Source: Spirochaetia bacterium UBA6919
GTDB taxonomy: Bacteria; Spirochaetota; UBA6919
DNA length: 15,335 nucleotides
Direction: 5' to 3'
Assembly: GCA_002450905.1 (NCBI GenBank)
Contig: DKAT01000011.1
Coordinates: 1-15,335, forward strand
Both the position numbers and the translations under genes were made by a program. Below the pieces are notes generated by a model. The model was not told where the DNA came from, did not search any database, and saw nothing but the letters and a program-made list of their open reading frames with translations. Positions 1 through 7,368 of the stretch are shown here, piece by piece. How positions within the stretch are numbered: position 1 is the first letter of the stretch; every line of letters starts with the position of its first letter.

Positions 1-29
1 ACCATGACTAGCAACTTGGGTTACATTAC

Positions 30-494
30 TTAAACATGTTTGGAAAATCGTCCTATCACAGGATGTACAAGATTCTGATAATCCTTATATTTCATTCTGA
101 TGGCATCGTGTAATTTAGTAGAATTAAAATAAATATCGTCATCACAGATTAAGGATCGATCAACATATGTTGGCATATTATAAATATTACCAAAGGGCGG
201 CATAGCACCGATTTCGCAATCTGGGAATAGTCTCATCGCCTCTTCTTCATGGATGAGTTCGAGACGTTGAGCATGGACGACATCTTTAAGCAATTTTAGA
301 TCAATTAAATGAGTAGCTGGTAATACTGCCATGACATATTTATTATCTGCGTTTAGAATAACTGTTTTGGCGAAATGATCCCCTGAAACATGGATTGATT
401 CAGCTTGTTCCTGTGCAGTAAATGCTGCATGATGGTGTATAGAAACAGATTTTACAGGATGATTATTTAAGTATTGGGAAAAATTCTTTAACAT
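30..494 (-). CDS. YbaK/EbsC-family aminoacyl-tRNA editing deacylase
   Basis: This 154-aa protein matches the YbaK/ProRS-associated editing fold, whose members hydrolyse mis-charged aminoacyl-tRNAs (for example Cys- or Ala-tRNA(Pro)) in trans in the cytoplasm. The clearest signatures are the conserved lysine in FAKTVIL (K43), the following strand ending in the AVLPATHLIDL region (about 56-66), and DCEIGAMPPFG at 92-102, the glycine/proline loop typical of the family. The length is that of a complete single-domain member. The start is well supported: AGGAGG lies 6 bases upstream of the ATG. An out-of-frame ATG just before it would stop after three codons. The gene is last in a run of minus-strand genes, 87 bases after the HD-GYP gene, with a weak terminator-like hairpin between them. 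The tRNA substrate cannot be told from sequence. Confidence 0.9.
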   Translation of the reverse strand: MLKNFSQYLNNHPVKSVSIHHHAAFTAQEQAESIHVSGDHFAKTVILNADNKYVMAVLPATHLIDLKLLKDVVHAQRLELIHEEEAMRLFPDCEIGAMPPFGNIYNMPTYVDRSLICDDDIYFNSTKLHDAIRMKYKDYQNLVHPVIGRFSKHV

Positions 495-557
495 AGCATG
501 CCTCCTATAAAATATATACTTCTATAATTAGGAACACCATAGAATGATTTATTATTC

Positions 558-579
558 AAAAAAATTATTATTAATAATT
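558..579 (-). terminator. weak AT-only hairpin with T-run after the HD-GYP gene
   Basis: Read on the minus strand, the bases just after the HD-GYP stop codon form AATTAT/ATAATT arms around a 5-base loop, followed directly by a run of T. The geometry is that of an intrinsic terminator, but the stem is all A/T and therefore weak. It could equally be chance in AT-rich DNA. Confidence 0.3.
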
Positions 580-581
580 GT

Positions 582-1883
582 TTAAGTCTCTTCTGTAATA
601 AGTTCTGAATATACAGGGAGGATGTTTGGTTCTTTGCTGGGAAGAGTCTTATTTGTGGGGATTTTCGATTTATTATCACTGAGTTGGTATACTTTTTCAT
701 TGATGACGATCTGTACTTTTGATCCTGGAGTGATTTCGATGTTTTCACGATTGAATAATTTAATAATATCTTCTTTTCCTTCACGCCATATTTTTTTCAT
801 GTATGGTTTTACGATGGGTTTAAACTTATTATTATTAACGTGACCGATTACGATACCCAGTTCATTTGTCGATAAATTGACTGTAGATCCTTTAGGGAAG
901 GGATGGATGTTTTTTTCGATAATTTGAACGAGTTTTGGATCCAGTTTAGAGCCAGATTCAGAATGGAGGATTTTTAAAACTTCCAGTGGGTGTAGAGGTT
1001 GACGATAAGGACGTTTTGATGAGAGTGCATCATAAGCATCAGATACTGCAGAGATTCTTGCTATCAAAGGAATTTCAACACCATGAAGGGATCTGAATTC
1101 TTGAGAACTTATTTTTATTGATGGATAACCGGTGCCATCGTAATTTTGATGGTGATGTAAACATGCTACACGTAATGTGGAGGGTATAGGTAGCATTTTT
1201 AATTTTTCTAATTTATCATTCATTTTTTTAAGATAAATATATCCTTCCATGGGGTGTTTTTGAATAATTAGAAATTCTGCTGGAGTTAATTTCCCTTGCT
1301 TGTTCAATATCTCAAGGGGGACACGAACTTTTCCCATATCGTGAAGTAGCATATTAAATACAAGTGTTTGTATTTTTCTATAATTAAACACATCTGGCAT
1401 GCTGTGAGCGATTACTGTTGAATAAATAGCTACATTGACCGAATGTGCCCAGGTATAGGTATCGTGATTTTGTACTTCAGAAAAGAACTTTGACAGATAG
1501 GAGATATTTCCTTTCCCATTTTTCATGAGATTAAAGACATTTTCAATTATATTATCAGTGACCTCTTCGAGGGCTTTCATGTTTATAATGCCAGATGTCT
1601 TGACCTCATTCATATTTTCAACAAGGACTTGAATTGCTTTCTGTCTATCTCCATCATTGTATTCATCAAGGATTTCCAGATCATTTAAGGAGTCGGTTGG
1701 GTCTTCTATTTTAAGGGTATAAACATTATAATCTTGTTTCAATTTTTGAATTATACTTTCAGTAAGTTTAAAGCCTTTCATGAGGTCAACAGCAGAACTC
1801 ATTCCACCTTCAAACCGTTTAAAAGTATGGTTTTTAGCAAGGATGTCTCCCGGTTTGATATAGTCAATAGAAACTTCAATCAT
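582..1883 (-). CDS. HD-GYP domain protein, probable c-di-GMP phosphodiesterase
   Basis: This 433-aa protein has a short N-terminal domain (about 1-60) of the kind often found before HD-GYP domains (IKPGDILAKN), a helical linker, then a full HD-GYP domain (about 135-330). Visible motifs are H147 in the WAHSVNVA helix, the HD pair in LLHDMGKVRVP (H181-D182, with K185), the histidine in QKHPMEGY (H210), the adjacent histidines H244-H245, D249 and the GYP triplet at 252-254. Such proteins linearise cyclic di-GMP, lowering this second messenger and so favouring motility. One oddity is that the usual HHE before the GYP loop reads HHQ (Q246). The metal-binding histidines and aspartates remain, so activity is still expected. 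A C-terminal extension of about 100 residues contains a PilZ-unlike beta-rich stretch (about 331-400) that I do not recognise. There are no membrane segments, so it is probably cytoplasmic. Confidence 0.9.
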   Translation of the reverse strand: MIEVSIDYIKPGDILAKNHTFKRFEGGMSSAVDLMKGFKLTESIIQKLKQDYNVYTLKIEDPTDSLNDLEILDEYNDGDRQKAIQVLVENMNEVKTSGIINMKALEEVTDNIIENVFNLMKNGKGNISYLSKFFSEVQNHDTYTWAHSVNVAIYSTVIAHSMPDVFNYRKIQTLVFNMLLHDMGKVRVPLEILNKQGKLTPAEFLIIQKHPMEGYIYLKKMNDKLEKLKMLPIPSTLRVACLHHHQNYDGTGYPSIKISSQEFRSLHGVEIPLIARISAVSDAYDALSSKRPYRQPLHPLEVLKILHSESGSKLDPKLVQIIEKNIHPFPKGSTVNLSTNELGIVIGHVNNNKFKPIVKPYMKKIWREGKEDIIKLFNRENIEITPGSKVQIVINEKVYQLSDNKSKIPTNKTLPSKEPNILPVYSELITEET

Positions 1884-1998
1884 AAATTTCTCTTTATTAT
1901 CAAATAGTTTGCCTTAGGGTTAAGTTCTCAATTTTTGAATACTCAAGATTGGAGCATTTCGTAAAATTATTTGTTTGAGTTTTTATAAATATAACAAA

Positions 1999-2028
1999 AT
2001 CTCATTAAAAAACTATTCCAAGTGAGAT
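1999..2028 (-). terminator. possible terminator after the methyltransferase gene
   Basis: Just after the methyltransferase stop, the minus strand carries ATCTCA and, 18 bases on, TGAGAT, followed by TTTTG. The stem is short and the loop large, so this is only a weak candidate. It is the only hairpin I see in the 147-base gap before the HD-GYP gene, and I could not settle on a promoter for that gene. Confidence 0.3.
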
Positions 2029-2030
2029 AA

Positions 2031-2891
2031 TTATTTTTGACCTGAAATAAAAATGGATTCAGCAGGGAGTTGAATTGTTTTACCATCAGTGGAATATTTT
2101 TGAGCTTCGTCCGTAATAGCTTTCCATGTTTCCAGTTGTTTATCATGATTTTGTGAAGTGATAAGAGTTGCTACGGGAGCTGATATCTCTTTAGTGAATT
2201 GAGTATAAGTTTCAGCAGATTCGAATTGATATTTCAATGTGAGTCGGTTGATCTGGATATTTTTAAATCCTGCTATATGGAATTTCTTCTTCAGTTCATC
2301 GGTATCAGCTAAGCTGAATGGATTAGGAAGATTAATTGGGGAAGGCGGGATACTTAGTACCTTTCTTGCGGTAGATAAGGATAATGAAATCATAGGTACT
2401 TTATGGGGAAAGTCCCATACAGCGGCTGATAATATTCCACCTTTCACAAGCATGTTATAGAGTTTTTTGAGAGTGCCTTGCAGGTCTGGGAGAAACATAA
2501 ATCCCCATCTACAGAGTATTGCATTGAAGGTTTCATCAGGATAATCTATATGTTCACAATCGCCTTCTTGAAAATCGATGTTGCTGAGATCAAGGGATAG
2601 CGAGCGTTCTTTGGCAATGGCAAGCATTTGTGAAGCCTGATCGGTTGCAATGATTTTGCCTGTACTCCCGATAATATTTGCAGCTGAGACAGCGGGTTCA
2701 CCAATTCCAGTCGCAATATCCAAAACATAATGTCCTTCCTGGAGGTTTGCCATTTTAATTAGCATATCACTGGCTGGCTGAGCCCCTTTTTCTAATATAG
2801 CCCACCACTTTTTCCAGCCGTTAGCCACGTTATTCCAGCTATTCTTCATGTCGTTCTTGAATTGGATGTGATCGAAATCAGTATTACCCAT
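2031..2891 (-). CDS. class I SAM-dependent methyltransferase
   Basis: This 286-aa protein has the Rossmann-type methyltransferase core. Motif I is VLDIATGIG at 57-65, which binds S-adenosylmethionine. The acidic residue ending strand 2 is in IIATDQ (D84), contacting the ribose. The GDCEHIDYPDETFN segment (110-123) carries the adenine-contacting acid, followed by strand 4, ILCRWGFMFLPD (125-136). The overall pattern resembles UbiE/Methyltransf_11-type small-molecule methyltransferases. The N-terminal 50 residues and the C-terminal third, a helical cap, do not identify the substrate. The start is supported by AAGGAA six bases upstream of the ATG. The gene begins 52 bases after the DUF362 stop codon on the same strand and may be co-transcribed with it. 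No quinone or cofactor biosynthesis gene lies next to it, so I do not assign a pathway. Confidence 0.88.
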   Translation of the reverse strand: MGNTDFDHIQFKNDMKNSWNNVANGWKKWWAILEKGAQPASDMLIKMANLQEGHYVLDIATGIGEPAVSAANIIGSTGKIIATDQASQMLAIAKERSLSLDLSNIDFQEGDCEHIDYPDETFNAILCRWGFMFLPDLQGTLKKLYNMLVKGGILSAAVWDFPHKVPMISLSLSTARKVLSIPPSPINLPNPFSLADTDELKKKFHIAGFKNIQINRLTLKYQFESAETYTQFTKEISAPVATLITSQNHDKQLETWKAITDEAQKYSTDGKTIQLPAESIFISGQK

Positions 2892-2943
2892 TGAATGTTC
2901 CTTGTTATTTGACTATTTATGATAATTTGAAGCTTATCGGATA

Positions 2944-3900
2944 CTATATAGACTTTCTCAAGATGTTTAATTTGTTTAAATCATAATCCCCTAAACCCAG
3001 TGAATGAGCAATAGTAATATGTGGGACATCTTCAGGCTTCATTCCAAAAAGGGTTGTACCTACTGCATCGGCTGCAACCTGGTTTCGACTGGCTATTATA
3101 CTATCCATGACCTTTGTATCTTTAATAGATCCACCTGTGGGACCATTCCTCAATAGTATCCGGATGGCGTCGATGATGGTGAGATGAGGCTTGAAGTGAT
3201 AAGCTAGGGATGCAATGCTTTCGTGGATTGCCTGATGGAGTTGATTACGTCTTCCGGATATTGCTCCATACCAATTTTTCATCCCTAGGGTCAGTTTAGA
3301 TAAGTTGTGGTGCTTGGCTATAGCTATATTTATTACAACATCTGCTTCCACAAAGTCTGTGAACATCAACCAGGACTTGATTTCCTTTTTTTCAACAGGT
3401 AAGTAGAATGGGGCCTCAAGTTTCATCTTCTTAATTCGATAGTTCTTAGGGTAATATACATATCCATCTACTTCCTGAACGGCTTTTTGAATCCCTGTCC
3501 GCTCAAAAGTAATACTAGCAGAATTACAGGGAAGATCTGTTACGCTTACTCTACCAGCCCCCGCATTATAACACATTTCGATAATTTTCTTAATCACAAT
3601 AGGATTGGTGGTGGCTGCCTGATCAGGAGTTCTTGCCCAACCTATATTAGGCTTAATAATTACTTTATTTCGTGGTTTTACAAATGATTTCATACCACCC
3701 AAAAGATTTATTGCCTCTTCTGTAATCTTCTCTATATCTTTTCCGGTTACATAAGAGACATCCAGTGATTTATCTATACTACGATTCGCCTTCTTATTCT
3801 GTTTGTCCTGAGGTTCTGTTAAATTACATCCTATAGTCCCCAGTGTGAAAGCACCTGTTCCAAGGATAAGAGATTTTTCAATAAATTCCCGACGTTCCAT
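2944..3900 (-). CDS. DUF362 family protein with Tat/lipoprotein-type leader
   Basis: From the chosen start this is a 318-aa protein. It begins MERREFIEKS followed by a hydrophobic stretch ending in TIGC (C25), which resembles a twin-arginine export signal combined with a lipobox. The expected location is therefore outside the cytoplasmic membrane, anchored by lipid. The mature part is a DUF362 domain, with the conserved strand VIIKPNIGWAR, a later AIAKHHNLSKLTLGMKNWYG segment and a terminal region (NQVAADAVGTTLFG) typical of the family. Biochemical function is unknown. Many relatives carry a 4Fe-4S ferredoxin module, but no cysteine cluster is present here. The start is set at 3900 because TCGAGG lies just upstream and a sigma70-like promoter occupies 3929-3957. 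That promoter overlaps the extra residues that an upstream in-frame ATG (3966) would add. Confidence 0.85.
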   Translation of the reverse strand: MERREFIEKSLILGTGAFTLGTIGCNLTEPQDKQNKKANRSIDKSLDVSYVTGKDIEKITEEAINLLGGMKSFVKPRNKVIIKPNIGWARTPDQAATTNPIVIKKIIEMCYNAGAGRVSVTDLPCNSASITFERTGIQKAVQEVDGYVYYPKNYRIKKMKLEAPFYLPVEKKEIKSWLMFTDFVEADVVINIAIAKHHNLSKLTLGMKNWYGAISGRRNQLHQAIHESIASLAYHFKPHLTIIDAIRILLRNGPTGGSIKDTKVMDSIIASRNQVAADAVGTTLFGMKPEDVPHITIAHSLGLGDYDLNKLNILRKSI

Positions 3901-3928
3901 AAAACCTCGATTTAAATGATATATTGAT

Positions 3929-3957
3929 AAGATAATGATAAATCGGTAAGTTGCCAA
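3929..3957 (-). promoter_or_regulatory. candidate sigma70 promoter of the DUF362 gene
   Basis: On the minus strand TTGGCA (3952-3957) and TATCTT (3929-3934) are 17 bases apart. Transcription would start near 3922, giving a leader of about 22 bases that contains the GAGG ribosome binding site. It supports the ATG at 3900 and suggests this gene can be transcribed separately from the PfkB gene, which ends 100 bases upstream. Confidence 0.5.
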
Positions 3958-4000
3958 TGAAATCATAGAAAAGTTGAATTAAAATAATTACTTCAGGGGA

Positions 4001-4915
4001 TTAAATCTCAGGTAATGTTGTATATTTAGCGTATTGGCGGTATCGATCCTTCACATCCTTGCTGGTGACCTTCTCAAGACCCTTTACTCCAAACTGCTCC
4101 ACATTAAACGACGAGACGATAATCGCGTAACACACTGCTTTCTTCAGGTTTTCAAAGGATAACTTTCCTTTCTTATCCAAATAACTAACTAATCCACCAG
4201 CGAAAGAATCTCCTGCCCCTGTTGGATCAAAGAGTTCGTGGATAGGATAAGCTGGTAGAGTAAAGTACTCGTCACCAGGTCCAAAGATAGTCGCCCCGTG
4301 TTCTCCTTTCTTCACTACAGCATATTGTGGGCCTAAGTGGAGAAGAGCTTTTCCAGCCCTGATTATATTATCATCCTCCATGAGATCACGAAGTTCCTGA
4401 TCATTTAATACAATCACCTGAATATCTTTAATCACCTTGAGGAGTTGCTGTTTTTTGGAGTCAATCCAGAAGTTCATGGTATCGAGAATAGCCCCTTTCT
4501 TGTGGTTCACCTGCTTGAGTACATTATACTGCAGTTCTGGATCGATATTTCCAAGGAATAAGAAGTCGCTTCCGCAGTATTTATCAGGGACTTTGGGTTG
4601 AAAGGTCTCGAAGACATTCAGTTGAGTGTCAATCGTGATAGCCCGTGCCATATCCTTCTCATAATAACCCTTCCATCGGAATGTTTTACCGTCAGATATT
4701 ACTTGTAAGCCTTCGACGTCAACTTTCTTATTATAAAAGAACTCAAAACCTTCTTTGGGAAAATCTTCTCCTACTACTGCAATAAGATTAATCTCACTCA
4801 ATAAGCTAGCAGAGTTTGAGAAATGGAGTGCTGTCCCCCCCAGTATATCTTCAACTTCCCCTTTGGGTGTTCTTATGGAATCCAGAGCAACAGACCCCAC
4901 TACAGTTATTGCCAT
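4001..4915 (-). CDS. PfkB-family sugar/nucleoside kinase
   Basis: This 304-aa protein belongs to the PfkB/ribokinase superfamily, which transfers phosphate from ATP to a sugar or nucleoside hydroxyl. Visible features are the N-terminal strand ITVVGSVALD with D12, the substrate glycine pair in ILGGTALHFS (26-27), the LNDQE turn holding the family N-x-x-E motif (N171, E174), and the C-terminal signature DPTGAGDSFAGG (230-241), which provides the anion hole and catalytic base D236. Its length is normal for the family. AGAGG lies 5 bases before the ATG. It follows the 69-aa gene by 17 bases, so the two almost certainly form one transcript. The substrate is not evident: the sequence lacks features that would let me choose ribose, fructose, adenosine or another acceptor, and no neighbouring sugar pathway helps. 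Confidence 0.9.
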   Translation of the reverse strand: MAITVVGSVALDSIRTPKGEVEDILGGTALHFSNSASLLSEINLIAVVGEDFPKEGFEFFYNKKVDVEGLQVISDGKTFRWKGYYEKDMARAITIDTQLNVFETFQPKVPDKYCGSDFLFLGNIDPELQYNVLKQVNHKKGAILDTMNFWIDSKKQQLLKVIKDIQVIVLNDQELRDLMEDDNIIRAGKALLHLGPQYAVVKKGEHGATIFGPGDEYFTLPAYPIHELFDPTGAGDSFAGGLVSYLDKKGKLSFENLKKAVCYAIIVSSFNVEQFGVKGLEKVTSKDVKDRYRQYAKYTTLPEI

Positions 4916-4932
4916 ATTTACCTCTATAATAT

Positions 4933-5142
4933 CTATTCAAGTTCAATCAATTCATAGGATCCTTTATCAATTACCTCAGGGATTGTATCATTAGTTGATA
5001 ACTTCCCTCTAGCTTCCCTCAGGACATCTTTATCCACTTTTATTTTGTTCAGAGCATCGAGATGATCATTCGCTTCGAACACCCTTTCAATGTAGTTAGT
5101 GCGTATTTTATGATCATATATGCGGATAAGAAATTTACTCAT
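4933..5142 (-). CDS. small conserved-context protein of unknown function (69 aa)
   Basis: I do not recognise this 69-aa protein. It begins MSKFLIRIYDHKIRTNYIER, followed by a predicted helix rich in acidic and basic residues (about 22-50), and ends in a strand-like YELIELE. The pattern of a strand, a helix with an EANDHLDAL motif and a final strand suggests a small soluble alpha/beta protein with no membrane segment or cysteines. It looks like a real gene for three reasons. A good promoter (5170-5198) stands about 20 bases before its expected transcription start, GGGATAG lies just upstream of the ATG, and the PfkB gene follows after 17 bases. The tight coupling suggests a role with the kinase, but nothing in the sequence shows what it is. 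Confidence 0.7.
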   Translation of the reverse strand: MSKFLIRIYDHKIRTNYIERVFEANDHLDALNKIKVDKDVLREARGKLSTNDTIPEVIDKGSYELIELE

Positions 5143-5169
5143 AAGGCTATCCCATTTTAAATTACAAAG

Positions 5170-5198
5170 AAGTTATCATTTTTTTGTCCGAAGGTCAA
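5170..5198 (-). promoter_or_regulatory. candidate sigma70 promoter of the 69-aa gene and pfkB-type gene
   Basis: On the minus strand TTGACC (5193-5198) is followed after 17 bases by TAACTT (5170-5175). The -10 is preceded by TGA, an extended -10 element. Transcription would start near 5163, about 20 bases before the ATG at 5142. This is one of the best-looking promoters in the window. Confidence 0.55.
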
Positions 5199-5271
5199 GT
5201 TGATTTAAACTATACTTTTTAAAATATCTACTAAAGAATTGTTTTTATTTATAGAATAGCTTAAGGGTACG

Positions 5272-5285
5272 TCTTGTTTACAAGA
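5272..5285. repeat. 14-bp dyad in the gap between CheX and the 69-aa gene
   Basis: TCTTGT and ACAAGA flank a 2-base centre, giving a perfect dyad. It lies about 75 bases upstream of the promoter at 5170-5198 and 60 bases after the CheX stop. There is no T-run on either side, so a terminator is unlikely. A protein binding site is possible. Confidence 0.35.
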
Positions 5286-5343
5286 TCTTAAACTAGAAGA
5301 TAATAATTTACGTTATATAACTATGGTTTGATGTTTTTAATAT

Positions 5344-5805
5344 TTATGATAATAAAAGTATAACCTGAAAAGTATTTCCATCAATTGAATAGTTAAAATA
5401 TTTTTTGTAATGTGATTTGAGCAAATCCTCTTTCAGTTGGCTAAACTTCCAGGTAAAATCTAAATCAATATCGATATTATCTTTCTCAAGAGTTGAAGAT
5501 AAGTTACCCCCAAGAATATTACAAAGTTCTTTAACTCCATCAGGTATTTTGGGATCGAGCAGGGCTAAATTTTCTTCCCCCCAAAGGATTTCAGCAACGA
5601 TCTTAGCGGTTTTCCGATCAAATGAGAGATAAAGAAATCCATTAAATGCTCCCGATATTTTTACAGAAGTTGAAGTGGTCAAAGGCTCTGATATTTCATT
5701 TGAAATAAAGTGTATTTCTTTATTCAGGGAGGTTTTTAAGATCTCAAGGAACGTATTTTGAATGGATACACTTAATGAATCAATTTTAAGATTATATGCT
5801 GACAT
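5344..5805 (-). CDS. cheX: CheX-like CheY-P phosphatase
   Basis: This 153-aa protein has the length and fold pattern of CheX/CheC-type chemotaxis phosphatases, which speed loss of phosphate from CheY. The family signature, an E-x-x-N pair on a central helix, is seen in KELCNILGGN (E93 and N96, followed by the G-G-N turn). Before it lies a beta-hairpin with SGAFNGFLYLSFD (51-63), as in CheX. Only one E-x-x-N helix is present, as expected for CheX rather than the two of CheC. The gene follows cheY by 11 bases and its ATG is preceded by AAGGGA, so the two are co-translated or nearly so. That gene order supports the function: the phosphatase is made with its substrate. The symbol is assigned by family; the sequence is divergent. 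Confidence 0.8.
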   Translation of the reverse strand: MSAYNLKIDSLSVSIQNTFLEILKTSLNKEIHFISNEISEPLTTSTSVKISGAFNGFLYLSFDRKTAKIVAEILWGEENLALLDPKIPDGVKELCNILGGNLSSTLEKDNIDIDLDFTWKFSQLKEDLLKSHYKKYFNYSIDGNTFQVILLLS

Positions 5806-5816
5806 AATATCCCTTG

Positions 5817-6191
5817 TTATATCGACTTATTGATATAATTTATCGTAGCAAGTATTTTTTCTTTATTAAATGGTTTTGTAATAAAGTTTTTAGCACCAAT
5901 TTTCAAGCATTCCTGCATGATCTTCTCCTTACCCATAGCACTCACCATCACAACTTTCGCTTTGGGATTTTGAGCCATAATCTCCTTTAAAATTTCAACC
6001 CCATCTTTGCCTGGGAGAGTGATATCCAGGGTAACAAGATCAATTTTATCCTGATTATCCTTGTAAACATGGGATGCTGAAATTCCATCGGATACCTTAT
6101 CCACAATAGTATATCCTGCTTCTATAAATATTTTTGATAATTGTTCCTGTGTGAGTGGCGAGTCATCAATGATTAAAACACCTTTTGGCAT
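5817..6191 (-). CDS. cheY: CheY-type single-domain response regulator
   Basis: This 124-aa protein is a bare receiver domain. The acidic pocket is D9-D10 in LIIDDS, the phosphoacceptor is D56 in VTLDITLPGKDG, the switch hydroxyl is S84 in VMVSAMG, and the conserved lysine is K106 in FITKPFN. There is no output domain, so it acts by binding a partner, classically the flagellar motor switch. The VMVSAMG/ITKPF style with LDITLPG is that of CheY proteins partnered with CheX/CheC rather than CheZ. The ATG is preceded by AAGGAA six bases upstream. It is separated from the HPt-CheW gene by 214 bases holding a candidate promoter, so cheY-cheX may have independent expression. The likely phosphodonor is the HPt domain encoded just upstream. 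Confidence 0.93.
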   Translation of the reverse strand: MPKGVLIIDDSPLTQEQLSKIFIEAGYTIVDKVSDGISASHVYKDNQDKIDLVTLDITLPGKDGVEILKEIMAQNPKAKVVMVSAMGKEKIMQECLKIGAKNFITKPFNKEKILATINYINKSI

Positions 6192-6223
6192 AACATATTC
6201 CTTAACTTTTGATTAATAAATAA

Positions 6224-6298
6224 TTTTCTGTAAATTATATAAGTTATCTTCTAGTCTTTAAAAACAATCAATTTAATTCACCTTGTTTTTACAGAAAA
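6224..6298. repeat. perfect 11-bp inverted repeat bracketing the cheY promoter
   Basis: TTTTCTGTAAA at 6224-6234 is the exact reverse complement of TTTACAGAAAA at 6288-6298, with 53 bases between. The candidate cheY -10 element touches one arm, and the -35 lies between the arms. As DNA the arms could be paired protein sites; in a read-through transcript from upstream they would form an 11-bp stem. A second, 6-bp pair (6299-6304 and 6354-6359) lies next to it. Confidence 0.55.
6234..6262 (-). promoter_or_regulatory. candidate sigma70 promoter of cheY-cheX
   Basis: A perfect minus-strand TATAAT (6234-6239) has TTTAAA (6257-6262) 17 bases upstream. The -35 match is only moderate. Transcription would start near 6227, about 36 bases before the cheY ATG at 6191. 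It would let cheY and cheX be expressed apart from the MCP-CheA-HPt genes. Confidence 0.4.
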
Positions 6299-6405
6299 CC
6301 ATTGGAATTATTATTTTTTTTGATAATGATTTCATCCTACAATTATATTATATCAATGGATAAAGATATCATAATTAGTTGCTTTGTAAAGTTATTTTTT
6401 ATTCA

Positions 6406-7365
6406 TTATGAAATATTTTTAATGATCTGCTGTCCACGATCGATAATTTTATCCAACTTTAAAATAAATATCAATTGCTCATTTTGTTTGATTACACCGC
6501 TTACAAACTGGTGATCCATCCCGAGAAAACATTGTTCAGAAGTATAAATATTATTTTTATCTAATTCTTCGACACTATAGACATCATCTAATTTCAAACC
6601 GATTTTATTTTTATTATTGTTAATAATTAATATATTTTGAGGGATCGATTCAAGTTGTGGTAAATTACATCGTTTGTACAAATCAATTACTGGAATAATA
6701 TATCCTCTTAAATTTATGACACCTTCGATATAATCTTCTACATAAGGAACTTTAGTAAACTGAACAATATCAATGACTTCCTGGACATAATGTATTGGTA
6801 TAGCACATTGTTGATTAGCTAATTTAAAGATAAGATATTTGTTATAATTTATTGTATCTGGTATAATTTCTGGTGTGTTTTTTTTATGACCAATCTCTTG
6901 ATTAATTTCGTTTAAGTTAATATAATGGGATTCTATTTTAACGTGGTCTGTTCTTCGATCCGATGGATTTATTGACTGGAGGGCTGTTACAATATCTTCA
7001 TCATTTATTTTTTTTTCAATTCCTGTAACGATATTTTTAACATGACATTTTACAAATTCTGTTCCTTGAAATATAAGGTCAAGAATATCACTCGTTATGG
7101 ATAATCTACCTTCCCTAATGTGATCCAAAATATTTTCCATTTCATGAGTTATTTTTTCAACCCGTTTGAGCCCAAGGAGACCCGAATCCCCTTTGATGGA
7201 ATGAATACAACGGAAGATTTCCCGAATGTTTTTTTGATTATCAGGATCTTTTTCTAAATCTAAAAGGTGTTCTTCGATATATTGTATATATTCTTCCGTA
7301 CTCTCAAGAAAGATTCTAAAATATGCTTCATCAAGGAGTTCGTTGTTATCCGATATCAATGCCAT
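6406..7365 (-). CDS. HPt-CheW fusion: phosphotransfer domain plus CheW coupling domain
   Basis: This 319-aa protein joins two parts of a chemotaxis kinase complex. Residues 10-125 form an HPt (CheA P1-type) helical bundle, with the phosphorylated histidine expected at H55 in CIHSIKGDSGLLGL and the usual K58-G59 after it. A linker of about 50 polar residues follows. Residues 176-310 are a CheW domain, starting YLIFKLANQQCAIPI and holding the hallmark GVINLRG (215-221) and PVIDL (225-229). There is no kinase domain. It starts three bases after the CheA stop codon, so translation is probably coupled. The natural reading is that it is the detached P1 domain of the adjacent CheA, held in the array by its own CheW domain. 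It could also receive phosphate from another CheA elsewhere. Confidence 0.9.
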   Translation of the reverse strand: MALISDNNELLDEAYFRIFLESTEEYIQYIEEHLLDLEKDPDNQKNIREIFRCIHSIKGDSGLLGLKRVEKITHEMENILDHIREGRLSITSDILDLIFQGTEFVKCHVKNIVTGIEKKINDEDIVTALQSINPSDRRTDHVKIESHYINLNEINQEIGHKKNTPEIIPDTINYNKYLIFKLANQQCAIPIHYVQEVIDIVQFTKVPYVEDYIEGVINLRGYIIPVIDLYKRCNLPQLESIPQNILIINNNKNKIGLKLDDVYSVEELDKNNIYTSEQCFLGMDHQFVSGVIKQNEQLIFILKLDKIIDRGQQIIKNIS

Positions 7366-7368
7366 AAA

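Noticed and set aside
488..784. Minus-strand reading frame of 98 codons
   Set aside because: It overlaps the 3' end of the HD-GYP gene, and its codons are what AT-rich noncoding sequence gives.
3901..3966. Upstream ATG for the DUF362 protein adding 22 residues
   Set aside because: A candidate promoter lies inside it, the export signal begins at the later ATG, and that ATG has a good GAGG.
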